NCBI RefSeq assembly: GCF_014651515.1
Contig: NZ_BMXA01000002.1
Span: 620,001 to 684,000 of the forward strand
Direction of reading: 5' to 3'
DNA length: 64,000 bases
DNA from: Arenicella chitinivorans
GTDB taxonomy: Bacteria; Pseudomonadota; Gammaproteobacteria; Arenicellales; Arenicellaceae
A model generated the notes under the pieces. That model was not told where the DNA came from. It did not search any database and worked only from the letters and a program-made list of their open reading frames with translations. This document shows positions 1 to 10,031 of the stretch, in pieces. Within the stretch, counting starts at the first letter, position 1. Every line of letters begins with the position of its first letter. Position numbers and translations under genes: made by a program.

Positions 1-1
1 G

Positions 2-2131
2 GATGGTTCTGCGCCGCGCACATTGGCGATTTCACCGGATGGGCAACGCGTAACCTTTCTGCGTGGCAAGCAAGACGATTACGAGCGCTACGATTTATGG
101 GCGTATCAGATCGAGTCCGGCAAGACGGAGATGCTGGTAAATTCAGACGATCTGCATCAGGGTGATGAGCAGTTGTCTGACGAGGAAAAAGCACGCCGGG
201 AGCGTTTGCGTTTGTCGGGCAGCGGCATTGTTGATTACAGCTGGTCCAGCGATGGTAAGGCGCTCTTGTTTCCCCTTGCTGGAGATGTGTATTACTACCA
301 ACTGGCGGATGGCAAACGAGCGGCGAGCGTGAAGAAACTACTCGATACGCCAGAGTTCGAAACCGACATTCAGTTGTCGCCCAACAGCACGTATATCTCC
401 TTTATTCGTGATCAGAATTTATATGTTCTGAACATTGAGACCGGCAAAGAAACCGCAATCACGCGTCAAGGCGGCGGTCACATTAAATACGGCATGGCGG
501 AGTTTGTTGCGCAGGAGGAGATGGGGCGATTAACTGGCTACTGGTGGTCGCCAGACGAGCGGCACATTGCGTTCACGCGAGTCGATGAAGCCCCCGTGGA
601 GGTGATTACGCGCAGTGAAATCTACGCCGATTCGATTGAGATGATCGAGCAAAAATACCCCTTGGCCGGGACCGACAACGTCGATGTGCAGTTAGCGATT
701 CAGAATGTCTCGTCCGGTAAGCGTCAGTGGATTGATCTGGGTAAGGAGAAAGACATTTATCTGGCACGGGGCGAATGGGCCAAAGACAATGTGCACTTCA
801 CCTATCAAATCCAATCGCGCAATCAGCAGCAATTAGTGCTGTGGGCCTTCAATATCAACACTGATCAACAACGGCCGCTGATTACCGAAACGAGCGATAC
901 CTGGGTAAATCTCCATAAAGCCTTGCGATTCTTGGACGACCAGGCACATTTTATCTGGGCTTCGGAACGCGATGGGTATAAACACTTGTACCTCTATCAT
1001 CTGCAACATGGTTTGGTACGACAGCTCACGCAGGGGGACTGGGTGGTGACCTCGCTGGATGCGGTGGATGAAACGAATCAGCAGGTCTATTTCAGCGGCC
1101 GCAAGGACTCCGTGATCGAGAACCACGTTTACCGGGTTCCGTTGGGTGGTGGTGAGGTCGTGCGCGTGAGTCAACGTGATGGGTTCCACTCCGTTAAGTT
1201 CAGTGAGAATGCGCTGATTTATGTCGATAACTTTTCGACCATTAATTCGCCACCGCAGGTCAGCGTGCATCAGGCGAATGGCAAACAGCTAACCTGGTTG
1301 GCCGAAAACGCGATCAATGCCGAGCACCCATTAGCACCTTACCAAACGCAATGGGTACAGCCTGAGTTCGGCACACTCACCACGCAGGACGACGCACGGC
1401 TTCATTACCGTTTATACAAGCCTAAAACGATCAAACACAAACACCCAGTGATTGTGTTTGTCTACGGTGGGCCGGGCGTACAAGTCGTGACGAACAAATG
1501 GTACGGTCAGCGTGGTTTGCTGATGCAGCATTGGGTCAACAAGGGTTACGTCGTCTTCTCAATTGATAATCGTGGTTCGAAATATCGCGGTAAAGCCTTT
1601 GAAGACCCCTTGTACCTCAAGATGGGTGAGGTCGAAGTGCGAGATCAAATAGAAGGCGTTAAGTTTTTACGCACATTGCCTTACGTGGACCCGCAGCGAA
1701 TTGGTATTTACGGACACAGCTATGGCGGGTATATGAGCATTATGAGTATGTTCAAAGGCGCAGACTATTTTGCCGCTGGTGTTGCCGGTGCCCCAGTGAC
1801 AGATTGGCGGCTCTACGACACCCATTACACAGAACGTTACATGGGCGATCCACGTCAGGTCGATGATGCGTACACGGCCGCTTCAGTGTTTCCGCACGCT
1901 GACGGCTTAGGCGGGCCGCTGTTGATTTACCATGGGATGGCCGACGACAACGTGCTGTTTACGCATGCGACTATGCTGTACAAGCACTTGCAGGATAGTG
2001 CGATTCCGTTCGAGTCGATGGACTACCCTGGTAAGAAACACAGCATTCGTGGCAAGAACACACAGATTCATTTGTTTTATACGATTAGCAATTTTTTCGA
2101 CCGCAATTTACGGCCAGATATGGTCGAATAA
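2..2131 (+). CDS. Dipeptidyl peptidase IV-like S9 serine peptidase (5' partial)
   Basis: The reading frame is open to the left edge, so the N-terminus and signal peptide lie outside the window. The visible ~709 residues have an N-terminal beta-propeller (DPPIV_N type, with W-S-P-D-E blades such as YWWSPDE) and a C-terminal prolyl-oligopeptidase alpha/beta hydrolase domain. The catalytic residues can be placed: Ser in GHSYGGYM (codon at 1718), Asp in GMADDN (codon 1943) and His in GKKHS (codon 2039). Their spacing suits S9B peptidases, which release Xaa-Pro/Ala dipeptides and are normally periplasmic or secreted. The in-frame TTG at 23 is internal and not a start. The protein stops at 2131 and a 206-bp gap follows before the next gene. 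The family call is firm; substrate specificity is inferred. Confidence 0.93.
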   Translation, partial: DGSAPRTLAISPDGQRVTFLRGKQDDYERYDLWAYQIESGKTEMLVNSDDLHQGDEQLSDEEKARRERLRLSGSGIVDYSWSSDGKALLFPLAGDVYYYQLADGKRAASVKKLLDTPEFETDIQLSPNSTYISFIRDQNLYVLNIETGKETAITRQGGGHIKYGMAEFVAQEEMGRLTGYWWSPDERHIAFTRVDEAPVEVITRSEIYADSIEMIEQKYPLAGTDNVDVQLAIQNVSSGKRQWIDLGKEKDIYLARGEWAKDNVHFTYQIQSRNQQQLVLWAFNINTDQQRPLITETSDTWVNLHKALRFLDDQAHFIWASERDGYKHLYLYHLQHGLVRQLTQGDWVVTSLDAVDETNQQVYFSGRKDSVIENHVYRVPLGGGEVVRVSQRDGFHSVKFSENALIYVDNFSTINSPPQVSVHQANGKQLTWLAENAINAEHPLAPYQTQWVQPEFGTLTTQDDARLHYRLYKPKTIKHKHPVIVFVYGGPGVQVVTNKWYGQRGLLMQHWVNKGYVVFSIDNRGSKYRGKAFEDPLYLKMGEVEVRDQIEGVKFLRTLPYVDPQRIGIYGHSYGGYMSIMSMFKGADYFAAGVAGAPVTDWRLYDTHYTERYMGDPRQVDDAYTAASVFPHADGLGGPLLIYHGMADDNVLFTHATMLYKHLQDSAIPFESMDYPGKKHSIRGKNTQIHLFYTISNFFDRNLRPDMVE

Positions 2132-2337
2132 CGACGGTTGCAGCCTACAGCGCAGGTCTGGATTTGTATCGCTTAATACAATCTAATGGTCATGATGCTT
2201 TCAAAATAGGAAATGCAGGTGCTATGATTCTGGACAGACCATCAGCTAAAAGATGGCAATTTCCAACGTTATCGAGAGAGAGACGGGACTGAATTTATCC
2301 TCGACTTTGCTCGCTAGCGCATCAGCGGAGGCACAGT

Positions 2338-4575
2338 ATGGCGGAGAGAGGCGCGCGATTAATCGCGCTTGTATTGGTATGGTTGGTGCTGGCAGCGTGT
2401 GCGCCTGAAGAACCGGTAGCAGATAATCCTGGGACCCAAACAGAGATCGTAGCCAAAGGCAGTGACGCGCACCTGCAACAGGTGACGCAGGTCAGCCAGT
2501 CGCAACTGGAGAACGCGCATAGTCAATCCGCAGATTGGTTAAGTTACGGCCGTGATTATCGAGAAGATCGCTATTCACCGCTCACCCAAATTAATCAACA
2601 AACTTTGCCCGACTTAGGTCTAGCGTGGGCCTTAGATTTGGGTACCAAGCGGGGCATTCAAGCCACGCCGGTCGTGGTCGACGGCATCATGTTTGTGACC
2701 GGGCCATGGTCAGTAGTCTGGGCCATCAATACGCGTGATGGTCAGATACTTTGGAAGTACGATCCTGACGTCCCGCGTGACATCGCCGCTCGACTGTGTT
2801 GCGGTGTGGTCAATCGTGGTGTGGCGATCTATCAAGGCGATGTCTTCGTCGGCACACTCGACGGCCGATTGATTTCATTAAACGCCACTACCGGCAAGCC
2901 AAATTGGTCCGTACAAACGGTGCCGACCGGTGAGTTTTATTCGATTACCGGCGCACCGCGAATTGTGAAAGGGCGCGTGCTAATCGGGAATGGTGGCGCA
3001 GAATTTAAGGCGCGTGGTTACGTCACGGCTTATGATGCCGAATCGGGTGAGCAGGCCTGGCGGTTTTACACCGTACCCGGCAACCCGGAGGCTGAGTTCG
3101 AACATCCGGATCTGGCAGCAGCAGCACAAACCTGGAACGGTGAGTGGTGGCAGCAAGGCGGCGGCGGTACCGTCTGGGATGCCATCAATTACGATCCAGA
3201 ACTGAATCTGGTTTACATCGGCGTCGGTAATGGTTCACATTGGAATCGTGAAATTCGCAGCCCCGGTGGGGGCGACAACCTGTATCTGTCCAGCATTGTG
3301 GCGTTGGACGCCGACACTGGAGCATACCGCTGGCATTTTCAAACCACACCGGGCGACAGTTGGGATTACACGGCCACGCAGCCAATTATTCTTGCCGATC
3401 TTGAGATCGATGGTGCGGCGCGCAAAGTGCTGATGCAAGCACCTAAAAATGGCTACTTCTACGTGTTAGATCGCATCACCGGTGAGTTTATTTCTGGTGA
3501 TAATTACGTGTATCAAAACTGGACCACGGGACTGGATGACCAAGGGCGCCCAATCGAAGCACCGGGTGCACGTTATTTGAGTGGTCAGTCGCATTGGCTC
3601 ACACCAGGCCCACTGGGTGGTCATAACTGGTTTCCGATGGCGTTCAATCGCGATACGGGGTTGGTTTACATCCCAACGGGAAGGCAGTCGATGGCCTACA
3701 CCTACAATCCAGCGATCGGGTACGCATCGCACGAAGCGATTGCAGGGCGCACTGGAGCCAATATTAGCTTAGAAAGCAAACTCTACAATCCGCCGTTGTT
3801 TGACCCGAATGCCCCACCTCCGGGGCAACGGAGCGGTCGCTTAATCGCGTATGACCCTGTACAGCATAAAGAAGTTTGGGGTGTGGATCAGCCATTTTTC
3901 TACAATGGTGGTGTGTTAACCACGGCTTCGGGCTTGGTCATGCAGGGTGATGCTGAGGGTATGTTCACCATCCGTGATGCGACCACTGGAGAGGCGTTAT
4001 GGCAGGCCGATGTGCGGTCTGGGGTATTAGCACCACCGGTGACGTATGCAGTCGATGGTGAGCAATACATTTCTCTGGCGGTCGGTTGGGGCGGCAGCCA
4101 GGGTATGCTAGCAAAGGCTGTGCCGATCTTGGCGCCGGGCACAATTTACACCTGGAAAATCGGTGGTAATGCCATTGCGCCGTCGCGATCAACCGACTCT
4201 ATCAAGCCGATAACTACCTTGCCCAGCACCGCTGACCCGCTGACAATCGGGCGTGGTGTTAGCAGTTTCCTGAACCTGTGTTCCAGTTGTCACGAACTGG
4301 GACTGGGCGGAGGTGCAGTGCCGGATCTTATTCGCTCAGATGATGGTGTGTTTGCGATGTACGAGCAAATTTTGCAGCAGGGTGTTTTTGCCGAGCAGGG
4401 TATGCCCAGTTTCGCCGATATTTTGGAGCCGGGTGAGGTTGACGAGATCAAGGCGTACGTGTTGTATCATGCAAAGCGCGTCCGTGAAGGTGCGGATATG
4501 GTCACCCTGATGACTGAATTGGCTGGTTTGCAGTACCAAGCTGATGCTGCCGCGCCGCCCCAAGAAGAACCATAA
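2338..4575 (+). CDS. PQQ-dependent quinohemoprotein alcohol dehydrogenase, lipoprotein
   Basis: A 745-residue protein starting at an ATG preceded by GCGGAGG. It begins with a lipoprotein signal peptide (lipobox LAAC, Cys about residue 21), so it is probably anchored in the periplasm. Residues ~65-620 form the eight-bladed quinoprotein propeller with repeated W-docking motifs. The vicinal disulfide pair CC (154-155), a hallmark of PQQ alcohol dehydrogenases, is present, as is an SWDYTAT segment in the usual place of the catalytic Asp. The C-terminal domain is a c-type cytochrome with CSSCH (648-652) and a candidate Met ligand in GMPSF. It should oxidise primary or secondary alcohols and pass electrons through heme c. 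It lies 29 bp upstream of a TonB receptor and seems to head the catabolic block. No pqq biosynthesis genes are in the window. Substrate unknown. Confidence 0.93.
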   Translation: MAERGARLIALVLVWLVLAACAPEEPVADNPGTQTEIVAKGSDAHLQQVTQVSQSQLENAHSQSADWLSYGRDYREDRYSPLTQINQQTLPDLGLAWALDLGTKRGIQATPVVVDGIMFVTGPWSVVWAINTRDGQILWKYDPDVPRDIAARLCCGVVNRGVAIYQGDVFVGTLDGRLISLNATTGKPNWSVQTVPTGEFYSITGAPRIVKGRVLIGNGGAEFKARGYVTAYDAESGEQAWRFYTVPGNPEAEFEHPDLAAAAQTWNGEWWQQGGGGTVWDAINYDPELNLVYIGVGNGSHWNREIRSPGGGDNLYLSSIVALDADTGAYRWHFQTTPGDSWDYTATQPIILADLEIDGAARKVLMQAPKNGYFYVLDRITGEFISGDNYVYQNWTTGLDDQGRPIEAPGARYLSGQSHWLTPGPLGGHNWFPMAFNRDTGLVYIPTGRQSMAYTYNPAIGYASHEAIAGRTGANISLESKLYNPPLFDPNAPPPGQRSGRLIAYDPVQHKEVWGVDQPFFYNGGVLTTASGLVMQGDAEGMFTIRDATTGEALWQADVRSGVLAPPVTYAVDGEQYISLAVGWGGSQGMLAKAVPILAPGTIYTWKIGGNAIAPSRSTDSIKPITTLPSTADPLTIGRGVSSFLNLCSSCHELGLGGGAVPDLIRSDDGVFAMYEQILQQGVFAEQGMPSFADILEPGEVDEIKAYVLYHAKRVREGADMVTLMTELAGLQYQADAAAPPQEEP

Positions 4576-4604
4576 TCTAACCCATAGGCTCCCAAACTAA
4601 GCTC

Positions 4605-6689
4605 ATGCAGTGTTCGAAAATTTGTTTGCCGTTGGTCATGGTCACCAGCAGCGTCGCAGCGTTTGCACAATCGAGTGACGACAGTCCTTATTCTGCGCGT
4701 CCGCTGGAAGAAGTGGCGGTGATCAGTCGCCGAGTGGCGACCCCGGTAGTTGATCTGCCCGCGAATGTGTCGGTACTTGGTAATCAGCGTTTACGTGAGC
4801 TCAGTGCGGTACACATTCAGCAAGCGCTAAGCCAGATCCCCGGCGTCAGTATGCAGCGCGGGAACGGGCAAGAGTCACTTCCGGCGATTCGATCGGCGGT
4901 GCAAACTGGCGCTGGAGCGTGTGGCAGTGTGTTGGTGATGGAAGAAGGCATTCCGGTGCGCGGTGCGGGCGCATGTAATGTGAATGAATTATTCGATACA
5001 CATTTCGAACAAGCAGCGAGTCTGGAAGTGGTGCGTGGTGCGAATTCTGCATTCTATGGCAGTAACGCCTTAAACGGCAGCGTTAATGTGGTGTTGTCGC
5101 CTGATGTTTCTGACCATGTGCGCGTCGAACTCGGTTCTCACAATTATCGACGCCTTGGCGCGGCGACCAGTTATCAGACCGCTGGAGACTCCCTTGGTGC
5201 GTTGTTTTTGACGCTCACCGACGATGGTGGATATCGGGATGAGGCAGGCTACGATCAGCGCAAGCTGAGTTGGCGACACCAACATCGGCTTGACGATTGG
5301 ACAGTCAACATTGGTGCCACTATGACGCGACTTGATCAGGAGACAGCCGGGTTTGTTATTGGTGAAAACAGCTACTTGGATGCGCGTCTTGCACGCCAAA
5401 ACCTAGACCCGGAAGCCTACCGTCACTCGCGCTCTGCGCGTGCTTGGCTGGGCGCGACGCGTCAACTCACTACCGACGACGAAGTCAACGCCACACTGTA
5501 TATTCGAGACACGTCGATGGAATTCCTGCAACACTTTCTGCCTGGTGATCCGCTGGAAGAAAACACACAGACCGGCTTTGGTTGGCAGTCGGTCTGGCGC
5601 CATCAGCAGTCGGCCTCACTCCAGTGGGCAATGGGGTTTGATGGTGAATTGAACGCGCTGACCTTAACCCAGTCTCAAGCCGAGCCGACACCGGGGTCAG
5701 ACTTCTTGCGCGAGACCATCCCGACCGGAATTCACTATGATTATGAGGTGGACGCACGGCAACTGGCACTATTCGGTCAGATGGAGTGGCAGCTGACCGA
5801 GACACTGGGTGTGGTAGCGGACCTGCGCTGGGAATCGATGCACTATGACTACGACAACCTGACATTGGCCGGCCGTACGCGTGACGATGGTTCTGAGTGC
5901 GGTTTTGGCGGTTGTCGCTACAGTCGGCCAGCAGATCGACGAGATCAGTTTCAGCATGTTTCGCCCAAGCTCGAATTGCGTTATCAGCCAGATTCGCGTT
6001 GGCGCTGGTCGATGCGACTTGCGGATGCGTTTAGAGCCCCCCAGGCAACGGAGCTATACCGTTTGCAGCGCGCACAAAACGTGGCCGAGCTGGACGTGGT
6101 GAATGCGTTAAGTACTGAGTTTGCCGTGCGTTACACGTCAGATCAATTGGTGGCATCGTTGGTCGCGTTCGACGCGCAATTTAAAAACCTGATTATCCGC
6201 GACAGCGATTTTTTCAACGTGGATGGTCAAGCCGTGGACAGTCATGGTTTGGAGCTGGCCGTACAATGGCAAATTAATTCAGCGTGGCAATGGTCTGTAA
6301 ACGGCAGTTGGGCGACACATCGTTATGCGTCTGAGCAACTGGTCGGCGAAGTGAACCTGAACGGTAATCTAGTCGATACTGCACCGAAGCAGTTTGGTAG
6401 TACGCAGCTTGGTTGGTCACCCAACACCGGTTTTTCGATGCAGGTTGAGTGGCAACATATGGGCGACTATTTTACCGACCCTGAAAATGAGCATCGCTAC
6501 CCGGGGCATAATTTGCTACACCTGCGCAGTCAGCTCAAGTTGAATGAAACATGGGCGCTCTCCATGCAGTTGAACAACGTGTTGGACAAGCGGTATGCGG
6601 AGCGTGCTGACTTTACCAGTTTCACTGGAGATCGGTATTTCCCAGGTCAGCCTCGATCTGTCTATTTTAGCTTGGAGTGGCACCACTGA
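4605..6689 (+). CDS. TonB-dependent outer-membrane receptor
   Basis: A 694-residue protein with a Sec signal peptide (cleavage probably after AAFA, residue ~21), an N-terminal plug (PANVSVL ... QALSQIPGVSMQRGNGQE ... VRGANSAFYGSNALNGSVNVV) and a C-terminal beta-barrel whose last strand is aromatic-rich (VYFSLEW). The plug has a paired-Cys segment (GAGACG ... GAGACNVNE) that may form a disulfide. It should import a scarce ligand across the outer membrane using TonB energy. It starts 29 bp after the PQQ dehydrogenase and its stop overlaps the next start (TGATG), so the three genes look like one transcript. The position allows two readings: uptake of the block's substrate, or uptake of PQQ itself as shown for PqqU/YncD of E. 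coli. Neither can be settled here. Confidence 0.92.
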   Translation: MQCSKICLPLVMVTSSVAAFAQSSDDSPYSARPLEEVAVISRRVATPVVDLPANVSVLGNQRLRELSAVHIQQALSQIPGVSMQRGNGQESLPAIRSAVQTGAGACGSVLVMEEGIPVRGAGACNVNELFDTHFEQAASLEVVRGANSAFYGSNALNGSVNVVLSPDVSDHVRVELGSHNYRRLGAATSYQTAGDSLGALFLTLTDDGGYRDEAGYDQRKLSWRHQHRLDDWTVNIGATMTRLDQETAGFVIGENSYLDARLARQNLDPEAYRHSRSARAWLGATRQLTTDDEVNATLYIRDTSMEFLQHFLPGDPLEENTQTGFGWQSVWRHQQSASLQWAMGFDGELNALTLTQSQAEPTPGSDFLRETIPTGIHYDYEVDARQLALFGQMEWQLTETLGVVADLRWESMHYDYDNLTLAGRTRDDGSECGFGGCRYSRPADRRDQFQHVSPKLELRYQPDSRWRWSMRLADAFRAPQATELYRLQRAQNVAELDVVNALSTEFAVRYTSDQLVASLVAFDAQFKNLIIRDSDFFNVDGQAVDSHGLELAVQWQINSAWQWSVNGSWATHRYASEQLVGEVNLNGNLVDTAPKQFGSTQLGWSPNTGFSMQVEWQHMGDYFTDPENEHRYPGHNLLHLRSQLKLNETWALSMQLNNVLDKRYAERADFTSFTGDRYFPGQPRSVYFSLEWHH

Positions 6690-8155
6690 TGCACAATGAG
6701 TCAAGTAACCCTTACGACGTTGTTATTATTGGCGCTGGCTTCGCCGGCCTTTGTATGGGTGTGAAACTGCGCGAAGCCGCCCTCCAGAACTTTGTCATTT
6801 TAGAAAAGGCGGACGATCTGGGTGGTACCTGGCGTGAGAATACCTACCCGGGCGCGGCCTGTGACATTCCATCTGCACTTTACAGTTATTCGTTCGCGCA
6901 CAACGCGGGCTGGGAATCAATTTGGTCCGGCCAAGCGCAAATTTTAGCGTATCAGCACGCCGTGGCGGAGCAGCATAAACTGGCGCCGCACATTCGGTAT
7001 GGGCAACATATTAATGCCATACAGTTTGACGCCGACCAGGCTGTGTGGAATGTGACCACCATCGATGGTACGCAGTATCAGGCTCGGCATGTGGTGTCTG
7101 CGGTTGGTCAACTGCATCATCCGTCGGTGCCAGATATTACGCACGCCGCGGCCTATACTGGCAAGTGTTTCCACTCCGCCGAATGGCGGCATGACCTCGA
7201 CCTTAAGGGCAAGCGGGTCGCGGTGATTGGCAATGCCGCCAGTGCGGTTCAGTTCATTCCGAAGGTGGCTGAACAGGCAGCAGCGTTGACGGTATTCCAG
7301 CGCAGTCCAAATTGGATTTTACCGAAGGTGGATCGCCACTATTCGCGCTGGGAGCAACGACTTTCGGCTCGGGTCCCGACGATTACTAAACTTTATCGTT
7401 GGGCTATCTGGGCCTTGGGTGAGTACGTGTTGTTCCCAGCGATCCAGGGTAAGCCCATGCGTCGCTGGCTCATAAAGCAATTGTGTTTGCGCAACTTACG
7501 ACGTGCTGTGAAGGATCCCGAATTGCGGCATAAGCTTACACCAGACTACCCCGTAGGTGCTAAACGAGTCCTATTTGGGGATCAGTATTTTCCAGCGTTG
7601 ACGCGCGATAATGTGACGCTGTGCACGGATCCTGTTTCCGAGTTCACCGAAACCGGCCTACGAACCAAGGCTGGACACGAGATAGCATGCGACGTTGTAA
7701 TCTATGGCACGGGCTTTAGGACCAATCCGTTTCTAGCCGACATTGAAGTGCTTGGCCGAGACCAACAGCGACTGCATTCCGCGTGGGCGGATGGTGCCCA
7801 TGCCTACCTTGGTATTTCAACGCATGGCTTTCCTAATCTACATTTTCTCTATGGGCCGAATACCAATCTGGGGCACACCTCGATTCTGATTATGCTTGAG
7901 GCGCAAGCGGACTACGTGATTCGCTTGATCACGCACCAGCAGAAATTGGGTCAACTGTGTGGTGAAGTGCGAGTTGCGCCAGAAACCGAATTTAATGCCG
8001 AGGTGCAAGGACGTATGCAGTCATTAGCGTTTAGTGAGATTGATACTAGTTGGTATATGCATCATGGCAAGATAACCAACAATTGGGTCGGCGGCACGCG
8101 GGAGTACCAACGGCGCTTAGCGGCATTCAACCCGGATGACTACCAGTTTTCGTGA
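6689..8155 (+). CDS. Flavin-containing monooxygenase, Baeyer-Villiger type
   Basis: A 488-residue protein. The ATG at 6689 overlaps the TonB receptor stop by one base (TGATG); an upstream in-frame GTG at 6677 lies inside the receptor and is unlikely. The N-terminal FAD Rossmann motif is GAGFAG. A segment YTGKCFHSAEWRHD resembles the Baeyer-Villiger fingerprint (FxGxxxHxxxW). The second nucleotide-binding motif reads VAVIGNAASAVQ, with Asn where Gly is commoner. The family uses NADPH and O2 to convert ketones to esters or lactones; cytosolic. Following a PQQ alcohol dehydrogenase, it could act on the ketone made there, provided that product enters the cytoplasm. Distinction from a plain N- or S-oxygenating FMO rests on the fingerprint and needs phylogeny. 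Confidence 0.88.
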   Translation: MHNESSNPYDVVIIGAGFAGLCMGVKLREAALQNFVILEKADDLGGTWRENTYPGAACDIPSALYSYSFAHNAGWESIWSGQAQILAYQHAVAEQHKLAPHIRYGQHINAIQFDADQAVWNVTTIDGTQYQARHVVSAVGQLHHPSVPDITHAAAYTGKCFHSAEWRHDLDLKGKRVAVIGNAASAVQFIPKVAEQAAALTVFQRSPNWILPKVDRHYSRWEQRLSARVPTITKLYRWAIWALGEYVLFPAIQGKPMRRWLIKQLCLRNLRRAVKDPELRHKLTPDYPVGAKRVLFGDQYFPALTRDNVTLCTDPVSEFTETGLRTKAGHEIACDVVIYGTGFRTNPFLADIEVLGRDQQRLHSAWADGAHAYLGISTHGFPNLHFLYGPNTNLGHTSILIMLEAQADYVIRLITHQQKLGQLCGEVRVAPETEFNAEVQGRMQSLAFSEIDTSWYMHHGKITNNWVGGTREYQRRLAAFNPDDYQFS

Positions 8156-8227
8156 GTCAACAAATCGTGTGGTGCGCGTACTATAAGAACAAAAATGATC
8201 TACCAAAATGCAGTGAGGAGTAAAAGT

Positions 8228-9892
8228 ATGTCAGAGCAGTCAAAACCCTGGGAATTTATCTATCGAGACGCTGGTGTCAGCGTGCCGCCGTTCGATGAAA
8301 AGGCATTAAGTCTCTATGTTGAGGAGTTTGCGTCGAGTATTCCGGATTTCCCAGCCTTGAAGTTTTACTCACGTGATATGAGTTACCGGGAACTTGATCA
8401 GTTAGCCAATAAGATGGCCAATGTGTTGACTGGTTTGGGGGTTTCTAAAGGCGATGTGGTTGGGTTTCACATGCCGAATATTCCACAATATGTAATTGCC
8501 TTATTAGCTGTGGCAAAGATTGGCTGTGCCGGTTCTGGTGTGTCGCCGATGCTGGCCCCGAGTGAGTTAGCGTATCAGATACAAGATGCCAACATCCGTG
8601 TCATGGTGTCTCTGGATGCCTTGGCCAACGCTAGTCTGGCCGGCATGGAAACAGTGCCGGAATGTCTCCAAACCGTGGTGGTGACCGGTGCGACCGACTA
8701 TCTGCAACCGGCTGAATTTGACCTGCCCGAGATTGGCGGGGTAGCTATGGTTCGTATGCTATCCGAGATGGCACAAGCAAGTGATGAATTTGCGCAACGA
8801 CCGGTAGATTGGAACGACACGTTTTTGGTTCAGTACACGGGTGGCACAACCGGGCGACCTAAGGGGGCGATGCTGTCAGTGCGAAACATCGTTCGCTGCC
8901 CAGTGACGCAATACGCGTTTACGCATCGAGAGGCCGGTAAGGATGTCTTTTTGACCCCATTCCCCATGTTTCATATCGCTGGTGTCGGTGGTGCGGTGAG
9001 TGGTTTGCGTTCCGGCTTGTGCGGTATTTTGGTGCCCGATCCTAGGGATCTGGACTATATCTGCCAGCAGCTCAAACAGAATCCACCGTCGATCTTTGGT
9101 GCGGTACCGACGTTGTATCAAATGCTGTTGCAAAAAGAAGAATTCCACCAGATCGATTGGTCCAACTTGAAAATGGCGGTATCCGGCGCGGCACCGCTGA
9201 CCGCTGATGATCGTCGCAAAATTGAAGCGGTGATCGGCAAAGATAAAGTTTGCGACGCGTTTGGTATGACGGAGACATCGCCGGTCTATATCGTCAATCC
9301 GCCACATCGAATAAAACCTGCTGCACTTGGCATTCCAGTGCCGGGCGCAGACGTGAAAATCGTTGATGTGGAAACCGGGACCCGCGAGATGCCGGTGGGC
9401 GAGGCCGGTGAAATTATCACTTCTGGGCCACATGTCATGAAGGGCTATTTAAATTTGCCGGAGGAGTCCGCCAAGGCCATGCGCGAGCTTGACGGCAAGA
9501 CTTGGATGTACACTGGCGATGTCGGCTATATGGACGATGAAGGGTATGTCTACATCGCCGATCGTGCCAAAGATATGCTGATTGTTGGTGGTTACAAAGT
9601 TTTCTCAGTGGAGGTCGAAGATAAGCTAATTACTTTGGACTTCGTGGCGAACTCCGCGGTGGTTGGTAAGGCGGATGCTGAGCGCTCAGGTAATGATATC
9701 GTGGTGGTCTTCGTTGAGCTGTCGCCCGAGCACGCCAACCGAGATCCTCAAGAGCTCGAAACCGAGCTGGTGGCATTTTGTCGCAAGCATATGTCGCCGT
9801 ACAAAGTACCGAAGGAGGTGCACTTTGTGGATGCAATTCCTCTAACGAACATTGGGAAAATTGATAAAAAAGCGCTGCGGGCGCAACTATAA
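8228..9892 (+). CDS. Acyl-CoA synthetase (AMP-forming), FadD-like
   Basis: A 554-residue ANL-superfamily ligase. The start is the ATG at 8228, preceded by GAGGAG; an in-frame ATG at 8195 has no ribosome site and adds 11 unlikely residues. The P-loop YTGGTTGRPKGA, the MTETSP motif, YTGDVGY and the C-terminal NIGKIDKKALR with its catalytic Lys are all present. It activates a carboxylic acid to its CoA thioester through an acyl-adenylate in the cytosol. It lies 72 bp after the monooxygenase and upstream of an acyl-CoA dehydrogenase, which fits activation of an acid produced by the block for beta-oxidation. Chain length and substrate cannot be read from the sequence. Confidence 0.92.
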   Translation: MSEQSKPWEFIYRDAGVSVPPFDEKALSLYVEEFASSIPDFPALKFYSRDMSYRELDQLANKMANVLTGLGVSKGDVVGFHMPNIPQYVIALLAVAKIGCAGSGVSPMLAPSELAYQIQDANIRVMVSLDALANASLAGMETVPECLQTVVVTGATDYLQPAEFDLPEIGGVAMVRMLSEMAQASDEFAQRPVDWNDTFLVQYTGGTTGRPKGAMLSVRNIVRCPVTQYAFTHREAGKDVFLTPFPMFHIAGVGGAVSGLRSGLCGILVPDPRDLDYICQQLKQNPPSIFGAVPTLYQMLLQKEEFHQIDWSNLKMAVSGAAPLTADDRRKIEAVIGKDKVCDAFGMTETSPVYIVNPPHRIKPAALGIPVPGADVKIVDVETGTREMPVGEAGEIITSGPHVMKGYLNLPEESAKAMRELDGKTWMYTGDVGYMDDEGYVYIADRAKDMLIVGGYKVFSVEVEDKLITLDFVANSAVVGKADAERSGNDIVVVFVELSPEHANRDPQELETELVAFCRKHMSPYKVPKEVHFVDAIPLTNIGKIDKKALRAQL

Positions 9893-10031
9893 CGTGTCCT
9901 TTCGCACACTTGTTGGCGGTGAAAAGGTCAAGACTCGCACATAAGTTGGTGTGAAATGTCATAGGCGCTGGCGAGTCGAGTTTTTACAATAATGGCCCGA
10001 GCTTTAATTTCGAATTCAGTGAGAAGAATGT

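Noticed and set aside
8876-9433. 185-residue open frame on the minus strand inside the acyl-CoA ligase gene
   Set aside because: Wholly inside a well-matched gene, without a ribosome site or any recognisable motif; a chance antisense frame.
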